Source: Deinococcus arboris | GTDB lineage: Bacteria; Deinococcota; Deinococci; Deinococcales; Deinococcaceae | Assembly (NCBI RefSeq): GCF_009755355.1 | Contig: NZ_WQLB01000059.1 | Location: 1-13,763, forward strand | Length of the DNA stretch: 13,763 bases | Reading direction: 5' to 3' | Part shown: piece by piece, positions 1-4,696 of the stretch | Layout: each line of letters opens with the position of its first letter | Numbering within the stretch: the first letter of the stretch is position 1 | Translations under genes and position numbers: made by a program | The notes under the pieces: generated by a model | Seen by the model: the letters and a program-made list of their open reading frames with translations, nothing else | Databases searched by the model: none | Told to the model about the DNA's origin: nothing

Positions 1-279
1 ACATGGTCGTGCCTCCTGAGACCTATGGTGCGGGGGGCTGTGGCAGGGGTTTGAGAGGATTGGCCAGTACCTTGTGGGTTGGACTGTGTCCCTCATAGAG
101 CGGAGCGCCCTATTCAGCAGAAGCGCGCTGAGTCGTGTGCAAACGGCAGGGCCGGCGGCAATGGGCTTCTCTGAGAGGACGGTTCAATGGTGTGGGATGT
201 AACAAAGAGGGGTGATCCAAACGCAGGTTCCTCGCATACGCGTCTGGAGAATTGAAGAGGAATGTCATTGGTGTGACTA
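1..279. other. Unassigned DNA left of the IS630 element
   Basis: No coding region in this stretch is convincing. The open frames that cross it on the minus strand run into the inverted repeat of the neighbouring insertion sequence and show no recognisable motif. The only + strand frame starting near base 3 closes at about base 100. I see no tRNA, terminator or promoter that I would defend. It is probably the flank of the IS630 target site, intergenic DNA or decayed sequence. Confidence 0.4.
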
Positions 280-297
280 GTGGTGCATCCGCTAAAT
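280..297 (+). repeat. Terminal inverted repeat of the IS630-family element (transposase 3' side)
   Basis: It matches the repeat at 1463-1480 in inverted orientation at 15 of 18 positions. A TA dinucleotide precedes it at 278-279. The stop codon of the transposase second frame (292-294 on the minus strand) lies inside it. Confidence 0.85.
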
Positions 298-885
298 ACT
301 GACTGAAACGGGTGGTGCAGCAAATCCATACCGTTTTGGTATGCGGTGCCGTCTGCGACGACCCCACACAAAGGGGTGACGATGGTCATTCCAATACTGG
401 GTGGCCCGTTCGACAGCTTGCTCGACCTCAGACCACACCTCGAACCGGCGTCCCTTGAGGGCCAAAGATTTCAACGTTTTCCACCAGGGCTCAATCAGAT
501 TGAGATAGGCTGCCCGCTTCGGTTGAAACACAAATTCCCAGCGTGGGTGCGCCAGATTAAATAGGAGAACGTCGTAAGCCGCATGGCTGGGCAAGTTGTC
601 CAGCACGACATAAATCCGTTCAATCTCTGCGGGAATCCAGGCCTCCACATGATCCAGAAACTCGACGAAGGTGGCGATGTTGCGCCGATCATAGGTTCTG
701 GTCAAGCACGCCCCCGTATGGGGCTGCAGGGCCCCGAAGACGAACCCTTCGGTCGGTCGGCGGCCATAGTCGAGTTCGATGCGGGCGCGCTCTGCTCGCA
801 GAGCGCTGTTCGGGTGAGGTCGGATTAAGTCCTGACCGCGATGTGTCCGGGCACTCATGGGCCCCATTTCGTCAATGCAGATCAC
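292..885 (-). CDS. IS630-family transposase, second frame (orfB, DDE catalytic part)
   Basis: This is the RNase H-like catalytic half of the transposase. Counting from the GTG at 885, the candidate catalytic residues are D5 in ICIDEMGP, D96 in VVLDNLPSHA and E132 in NLIEPWW, with 35 residues between the last two, as expected for IS630. It overlaps orfA by 4 bases (GTGA). The family-like sequence also extends upstream in this frame back to the A6G5 tract (minus strand, 927-937). Expression as an orfA-orfB fusion by -1 slippage is therefore more likely than independent initiation. A plain one-base loss that inactivated the gene is the alternative. The C-terminus is basic (RRRRHRIPKRYGF), and the stop lies in the inverted repeat. 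Confidence 0.85.
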   Translation of the reverse strand: MICIDEMGPMSARTHRGQDLIRPHPNSALRAERARIELDYGRRPTEGFVFGALQPHTGACLTRTYDRRNIATFVEFLDHVEAWIPAEIERIYVVLDNLPSHAAYDVLLFNLAHPRWEFVFQPKRAAYLNLIEPWWKTLKSLALKGRRFEVWSEVEQAVERATQYWNDHRHPFVWGRRRRHRIPKRYGFAAPPVSVSI

Positions 886-1418
886 GACACTGTGCTCAGG
901 TGGACGGGTGTAGAGGCTTTCAATAGCCCCCTTTTTTGGCCGAAGTCAGGATCGACTCGCACCCCCATCCAGCCTTCTTGTTGTCGCCAACGCAGCCCTT
1001 CGTGTCGAAAGATTTCGCTGATCCGGCTGCGCCGGATCGGAATGCCTTTGACATCCGTCAAATAGGTCACGAGGCGATCCAACGTCCATGATCCAAAGGG
1101 CAGCCCCAGGTCGTCTGGATTGGTCAATGCCGTCTGGATCACGTCCCCAATGTTGGCCTCCGAGTAGACGTGAGGACGGCCCAGTTCATCTAAACCGGGC
1201 AGCCCCAGCGCGTTGAAGCGCCCGATCCAACGGCAGGAGGTGTGGTAACTCACGCCGATCTTCTCAGCGATTTCCTGGTGCGTATACCCCTGATTGGACA
1301 TCAGGATGATGCGGGCACGTTTGACGCGCCCAGCGCACAATGTGCGGCTCCTTGACATCTTTTGGAGCGTCGTGAGTTCTTCGTCGGTGAGCGAACGGAC
1401 GCGAACGAATGCACGCAT
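882..1418 (-). CDS. IS630-family transposase, first frame (orfA, DNA-binding part)
   Basis: This 178-residue product is the N-terminal half of an IS630 transposase. It carries a homeodomain-like helix-turn-helix (YTHQEIAEKIGVSYHTSCRW, about residues 47-66) that in this family recognises the inverted repeats. A second winged-helix-like segment follows (WTLDRLVTYL to SRISEIFRHEGLRWR). I chose the ATG at 1418 rather than 1442 because GGAGGT lies 6 nt before it. The frame closes at 882 just before the catalytic half, and its last 20 or so residues after GQKRG are out-of-frame readthrough. The family-like sequence continues in the -1 frame (GAIESLYTRPPEHSVVICIDEMGP), so the active protein requires a -1 shift near 927-937 to give about 375 residues. 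Confidence 0.85.
   Translation of the reverse strand: MRAFVRVRSLTDEELTTLQKMSRSRTLCAGRVKRARIILMSNQGYTHQEIAEKIGVSYHTSCRWIGRFNALGLPGLDELGRPHVYSEANIGDVIQTALTNPDDLGLPFGSWTLDRLVTYLTDVKGIPIRRSRISEIFRHEGLRWRQQEGWMGVRVDPDFGQKRGLLKASTPVHLSTVS
927..937 (-). promoter_or_regulatory. Candidate slippery tract A6G5 for a -1 shift in the IS630 transposase
   Basis: On the coding strand the sequence reads CCAAAAAAGGGGGCT. Frame A reads CAA AAA AGG GGG CTA and the catalytic frame reads AAA AAG GGG GCT. This is the only homopolymer run in the overlap where the reading switches from one family-like sequence to the other. It could act by ribosomal or transcriptional slippage. It is not a canonical X XXY YYZ heptamer in frame A, so an accidental one-base deletion is also possible. 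Confidence 0.5.
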
Positions 1419-1462
1419 ACTCGCACCTCCAGAAATACCCATCCAGTGTGCGCCTTGCCGAA

Positions 1463-1480
1463 ACTTACCGGATGAACCAC
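1463..1480 (-). repeat. Terminal inverted repeat of the IS630-family element (transposase 5' side)
   Basis: This is the inverted counterpart of 280-297, followed outside by TA at 1481-1482. Bases 1471-1478 are also perfectly complementary to host bases 1485-1492, so the junction forms an 8-bp stem with a 6-nt loop containing the TA. Confidence 0.85.
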
Positions 1481-1492
1481 TAACGGTTCATC
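1471..1492. repeat. Palindrome across the IS630 right junction
   Basis: GATGAACC (1471-1478) and GGTTCATC (1485-1492) are perfect reverse complements around ACTAAC. The left arm belongs to the IS repeat and the right arm to the flank. The flank from 1481 (TAACGGTTCATC) resembles the IS end itself (TAGTGGTTCATC). Confidence 0.75.
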
Positions 1493-1595
1493 AGCAAGGA
1501 AATGACCTTCTGCATGGGCGTCGAGTCCCTGTCGCCTCAGGCACGTGGCTCAACAAGCCAACTGGAGGAAGAATGTAGAGTCTGCGGTCGCAGGG

Positions 1596-2816
1596 CTAAA
1601 GTTCCTCATCGGGTAGGACCCGGCGTACGAAGCGGGTGAGCACCTGCTCGTAGCGCTCCGGATTGATGTTCCAGGGCCGGACGTGCTCTGCCCCCTCAAA
1701 GCGGTGGTACTCCACGATATCGGGCCGGGCGTTGGCCAGCCGTTCCACATGCGCCACCGGCACTGTCCGGTCGGCACTGCCGTGAAACAAGAGCATCGGG
1801 GTGGTAAAGCGGTCCATCACGCTGTGGTGGTCGATGGCGTCGAAGTCCTGCCCACTTTTGAACACCGTCAGCCACTCCACCAGTCCAGCGAGGGGCAACA
1901 GGCGGTAGCGCCGGGCATAGTGACGGATCAGGGAGCGCCACTCCAGCGGCGGCGAGTCCAGAATTACGCCACGAATCAGGGGAGCCAGGGCGCTGTAGCG
2001 CAAGAAGGCCAGCGTGATGCCGCCGCCCATGCTGAAGCCCATCAGCAGCACCCGGCGCGCGCCGTGCTCACGGGCATACCGCACCGCCGCCTCCAGGTCC
2101 TGCCACTCCTCGGCGCTGAGGCGGTACACGCCCTGCCGGGTCCGGGGCGCGCCGTGGGCGTTGCGGTAGGTGATGGTCAGGCTCGACAACCCCAGCCGGG
2201 TGAAGGTGGGCAGAATGCGCAGGGCGTCCTGCCGCAGGCCCTTGTAGCCGTGGGTCACGATCACCCAGTCGGTGCCCGCCGCCCCACCGCCCGGGCCTCC
2301 GGGCACCAGCCAGGAGGGCATGAGGCCGTGTTCTGCCGGAACGAGCACGTCCTCGTATGGCAGGCCGCGCGAGGCGGGGGTGCCCAGGCCCACCGTGCTG
2401 GGCCGCACCTCCTGACCTGGGAGCAGCGCCGCTTCCTGCCACTCCACGGCGCGGGTGACGGTGCGCCGGGTCTGCTCCAGTGTGGGTCCGAGTTGGGCAA
2501 GGAACCGGACACCTGCAGGATCGTCCCACTCCAGCCCCAGGACCCCGGGACGAATGGTGGCCGGGTTGCGGGTCAGAAGGAGTCTGGGGGGCTGCCCATC
2601 ATCCAGAACGCCGAGTACACGGGTTCGGGGTACGCGGCGACGCACCGCCGGAGCCCACACGAGGGCATCGGCGAAGTGCCAGCCCGTGCTGAGCAGCCCG
2701 GTCACCGCCACACCCAGTCCCAGCAGGACCCAGGGCAGACGTGAACGGCGGCGCGGCGTGGCAGAAGGCGGAAGACTCACTCCAAAACGTTGACATATGC
2801 CCACAGCATCGGTCAT
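1596..2816 (-). CDS. Membrane-anchored alpha/beta hydrolase
   Basis: This 406-residue protein has a short basic N-terminus (PRRRSRL) followed by one hydrophobic segment at about residues 27-45, probably a signal anchor that places the hydrolase domain outside the membrane. The fold signature is complete: nucleophile S262 in GFSMGG, acid D349 in HGSADRTVP and H378 in GAEHVRPW. HGYKG earlier in the domain is a likely oxyanion-hole region. Order and spacing fit alpha/beta hydrolases of the serine aminopeptidase/esterase type, but the substrate cannot be read from sequence. The ATG at 2816 has AAAAAAGGGA directly against it, which is too close for an ordinary ribosome site. The GTG codon for residue 5 would sit 12 nt after GGGA and is an alternative start. 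The gene stands alone, transcribed towards the IS630 element. Confidence 0.85.
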   Translation of the reverse strand: MTDAVGICQRFGVSLPPSATPRRRSRLPWVLLGLGVAVTGLLSTGWHFADALVWAPAVRRRVPRTRVLGVLDDGQPPRLLLTRNPATIRPGVLGLEWDDPAGVRFLAQLGPTLEQTRRTVTRAVEWQEAALLPGQEVRPSTVGLGTPASRGLPYEDVLVPAEHGLMPSWLVPGGPGGGAAGTDWVIVTHGYKGLRQDALRILPTFTRLGLSSLTITYRNAHGAPRTRQGVYRLSAEEWQDLEAAVRYAREHGARRVLLMGFSMGGGITLAFLRYSALAPLIRGVILDSPPLEWRSLIRHYARRYRLLPLAGLVEWLTVFKSGQDFDAIDHHSVMDRFTTPMLLFHGSADRTVPVAHVERLANARPDIVEYHRFEGAEHVRPWNINPERYEQVLTRFVRRVLPDEEL

Positions 2817-3092
2817 TCCCTTTTTTCTTCATCGGCTTGTGTTCGGGTTTCTCAGTGCACCTTGCGATGAAGGTTTAACCAGGCAGCGATACCGACAGTT
2901 CGGTCCTTGACCCGGCTCTGGAATCGGCCTCACGGTCGGCATGAACTGACGAACCGGCATAGCTCCGATTTTACTTATGCAACACGGATTCCACGGCAAG
3001 AGCACTCCAGGGAGGTGCAACGGGGGCTTCTCTTTAACACCTGCGGGACCCGACGGGAACAGGATGCAGGGCTGCAGGTGTGGGCACCAGCG

Positions 3093-3107
3093 ATAACGCA
3101 ACGTTAT
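3093..3107. repeat. Perfect 6-3-6 inverted repeat
   Basis: ATAACG-CAA-CGTTAT. It is AT-richer than its surroundings and has the size of a dimeric regulator half-site pair. It lies about 255 bases before the small gene at 3362. No bound protein is known. Confidence 0.4.
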
Positions 3108-3225
3108 GGTGGCTCACGGCCTCCTGGCCTCCCTGCGTGTGGGCTCCACGCGATTCACACCACACCGCCCTTCTAATGGCGCACACTCGGTTCAACTCGG
3201 TGACCGGCCTTCCGTCTGTCCGAGC

Positions 3226-3242
3226 GCCTCAAGCCTTGAGGC
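3226..3242. repeat. Perfect 8-1-8 inverted repeat
   Basis: GCCTCAAG-C-CTTGAGGC. The one-base centre cannot form a hairpin loop without opening the stem, so a DNA-level binding site is more natural than an RNA hairpin. Confidence 0.4.
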
Positions 3243-3324
3243 AGCTGCGGCGGTCGCGGACCTGCGGCGGTTTGTCTGGTTCTGAAGACCGCGTCCCATC
3301 CCGCGATCAGGTCTTCTGCACCCG

Positions 3325-3339
3325 CACGCTACTAGCGTG
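3325..3339. promoter_or_regulatory. Perfect 7-1-7 palindrome just upstream of the small gene; candidate operator
   Basis: CACGCTA-C-TAGCGTG ends 22 bases before the ATG at 3362, where a repressor could block initiation. A further arm pair, GAAGACC (3284-3290) and GGTCTTC (3310-3316), lies immediately upstream. The regulator is unknown. The call rests only on symmetry and position. Confidence 0.35.
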
Positions 3340-3361
3340 TCTTCCCACGCCGGGTGACCCT

Positions 3362-3592
3362 ATGACTACCGACCAGTTGACAAGCCTTGAACTCCACCTT
3401 CCCGCAGAAGCGCAAGCCCAGCTCGACGAACTGCGCCGCCTGATTCTGAGGTGCCAGCGCCACACGGACCAAGCGATCCTCCTGGTCCGTCAAAGTTCTC
3501 ACCTGGTGGAAGCGAGTCTAACTTGCATGAACAGCAGTGCTGGCTCAATGGTCCGTCACGGAGCTGTGGACCTCGCCCGGCGTTTGAGCTGA
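3362..3592 (+). CDS. Small hypothetical protein (76 aa) upstream of cheB
   Basis: I do not recognise this product. The frame is open from 3080, but I chose the ATG at 3362. It has a GGGTGA sequence 4 nt upstream, the upstream extension reads like random arginine- and serine-rich translation, and the character changes at MTTDQLTSLELHLP. The protein looks largely helical: an amphipathic stretch rich in Leu, Gln, Glu and Arg (AEAQAQLDELRRLILRCQRH) is followed by a second Leu/Val helix (AILLVRQSSHLVEASL). It has no signal peptide or membrane segment. It is followed after 73 nt by the CheB-like gene on the same strand. That position suggests a partner or regulatory peptide of the signalling proteins, which is inference only. 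Confidence 0.55.
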   Translation: MTTDQLTSLELHLPAEAQAQLDELRRLILRCQRHTDQAILLVRQSSHLVEASLTCMNSSAGSMVRHGAVDLARRLS

Positions 3593-3665
3593 AGCCTGTC
3601 GCGCACGCTGCCCTTCTATTGGAGTGCCACCACGCCGTCCACCTACAAGCGCCACAATAGGCATC

Positions 3666-4682
3666 ATGGTTTCTGCTCCCATCGTCGTCGTCGGCGCATC
3701 TGCCGGCGGCATCGAAGCCCTTCAAGCCCTGGTCGCCGGACTCCCACACGATTTTCCAGCGGCGGTCTGCGTCGTGCTGCACCTGAATGCCTCCACCCCC
3801 AGCGCCCTCCCAGACATCCTCAGCCGGGCTGGGCCGCTTCCTGCGCACCATCCCTCCGACGGAGAGGCCATTCGCCCCGGCTGCATCTACGTCGCGCCCC
3901 CGGACCACCACCTGCTGGTCGATGGGGACAGGCTGGGTATCAAGAAAGGCCCCAAGGAAAGCCGCTTCCGACCAGCGGTCGACGCCTTATTCCGCTCTGC
4001 CGCACATACCCGCGCGCCGAACGTGATCGGCGTGGTGCTCTCCGGCGTGCTCGACGACGGCACCTCGGGCCTCTGGAACATCAAACGGCTGGGCGGCCTG
4101 GCCGTCGTGCAAGATCCCGCAGAGGCCGCCTTCAGTGATATGCCCCGTCACGCCCTCGAACAGGTGGAAGTGGATTATCAGGCCCGTGCTCGGGACATGG
4201 GCGCGCTCCTCGCCCGGCTGATTCGGGACTCTGCCCCTGCGCAGACAGAGGTTGGCATGAGCGAACAGGAACGGGGACGCCTCAAAATGGAAGTCCAGAT
4301 GGCTGCCGAGGGACCGGAATCTCCAGCAAGCGTGGGGCGCCTCGGGCCTTACACCCCGTTTACCTGCCCGGAATGTCACGGTGCCATGGTGCAGATTCAG
4401 GAGGAGGAGGCGCTGCGCTTCCGGTGTCACACCGGGCATGGTTACACGGCGCACGCCCTGCTGGCCGAGCTGTCCGAGAGCATTGAGGACAAGCTCTACC
4501 AGACACAGCGGGTGATGGAGGAAAGCTTTCTGTTGCTGGAGCGGCTGGGCCAACGGCTGCCGGGCGCGCGGGCGGAGGCCCTACTGAACCAAGCCCAGCT
4601 CCTTGAGCAGCGGGCGAACCTCCTACACCGTCTGGTGCTCACCTACACGCCCTTGGCAGATGAAGAACCCTTGCCAGAGTGA
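3666..4682 (+). CDS. Stand-alone CheB-type methylesterase-like protein with Cys/His C-terminal module (first copy)
   Basis: The 338-residue protein has a CheB methylesterase domain at about residues 5-195 without the N-terminal receiver domain of classical CheB. All three catalytic positions are present: S12 in GASAGG, H39 in VVLHLN and D131 in LSGVLDDGTSG. Classical CheB removes methyl groups from receptor glutamates (or deamidates glutamines), but the target here is unknown. The C-terminal part contains CPECHG and RFRCHTGH (C234, C237, C254, H258), which look like a metal-binding set, followed by a helical tail. Start choice: the ATG at 3666 directly precedes the beta1 strand, and the longer GTG start at 3624 adds only a low-complexity leader. 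Neither has a strong ribosome site. It converges with the CheB-CheR fusion, leaving 14 nt between the stops. It is paralogous to the protein at 9269-10321. Confidence 0.85.
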   Translation: MVSAPIVVVGASAGGIEALQALVAGLPHDFPAAVCVVLHLNASTPSALPDILSRAGPLPAHHPSDGEAIRPGCIYVAPPDHHLLVDGDRLGIKKGPKESRFRPAVDALFRSAAHTRAPNVIGVVLSGVLDDGTSGLWNIKRLGGLAVVQDPAEAAFSDMPRHALEQVEVDYQARARDMGALLARLIRDSAPAQTEVGMSEQERGRLKMEVQMAAEGPESPASVGRLGPYTPFTCPECHGAMVQIQEEEALRFRCHTGHGYTAHALLAELSESIEDKLYQTQRVMEESFLLLERLGQRLPGARAEALLNQAQLLEQRANLLHRLVLTYTPLADEEPLPE

Positions 4683-4696
4683 CGCCTCGCCCAACT

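Larger units (their letters stand above)
280..1480 (-). mobile_element. Complete IS630-family insertion sequence, 1201 bp
   Basis: The ends are imperfect inverted repeats: GTGGTGCATCCGCTAAAT at 280-297 and, on the minus strand from 1480, GTGGTTCATCCGGTAAGT (15 of 18 match). Each end is flanked by TA (278-279 and 1481-1482), the target duplication known for IS630/Tc1-mariner transposition. Inside lies a two-frame DDE transposase read on the minus strand. The orfB stop codon lies within the low-coordinate repeat, so the element is compact. Length and structure fit the family. No interrupted host gene is evident when the flanks are joined. Confidence 0.9.
2817..3361. other. 545-bp intergenic region with several short palindromes
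   Basis: It lies between the start of the hydrolase (minus strand) and the small gene at 3362 (plus strand), so it should hold divergent promoters. I could not identify a convincing -35/-10 pair. Open frames here (for example minus strand 2829-3101 and the upstream part of the frame opening at 3080) have no recognisable motif and look fortuitous. It contains perfect inverted repeats at 3093-3107, 3226-3242, 3284-3290 with 3310-3316, and 3325-3339. Confidence 0.55.

Noticed and set aside
261..278. Partial resemblance of AATGTCATTG to half of the Deinococcus radiation/desiccation response motif
   Set aside because: The second half is not symmetric and no gene start follows at a suitable distance.
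114..389. Minus-strand 91-residue open frame across the left IS630 end
   Set aside because: It spans the IS boundary and the transposase 3' end in another frame, so it cannot be an ancestral gene.
1582..1593. CTGCG-GT-CGCAG inverted repeat just after the hydrolase stop as a terminator
   Set aside because: A 2-nt loop and no T tract make an intrinsic terminator unlikely.
1683..2744. 353-residue plus-strand open frame opposite the hydrolase
   Set aside because: It is rich in Gln, His, Gly, Ala and Arg, has no recognisable motif, and lies exactly antisense to a gene with a complete catalytic triad; it is a high-GC shadow.
2829..3176. Short open frames on both strands in the intergenic region
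   Set aside because: They have no motif, no ribosome site that stands out, and overlap each other.
3080..3361. N-terminal extension of the small gene upstream of 3362
   Set aside because: It reads as Trp, His, Arg and Ser-rich translation of palindrome-containing DNA, with no start signal near 3080; the ATG at 3362 fits better.
4683..4696. Possible bidirectional terminator between the first CheB and the CheB-CheR-PAS gene
   Set aside because: The 14-nt gap holds no stem-loop or T run.
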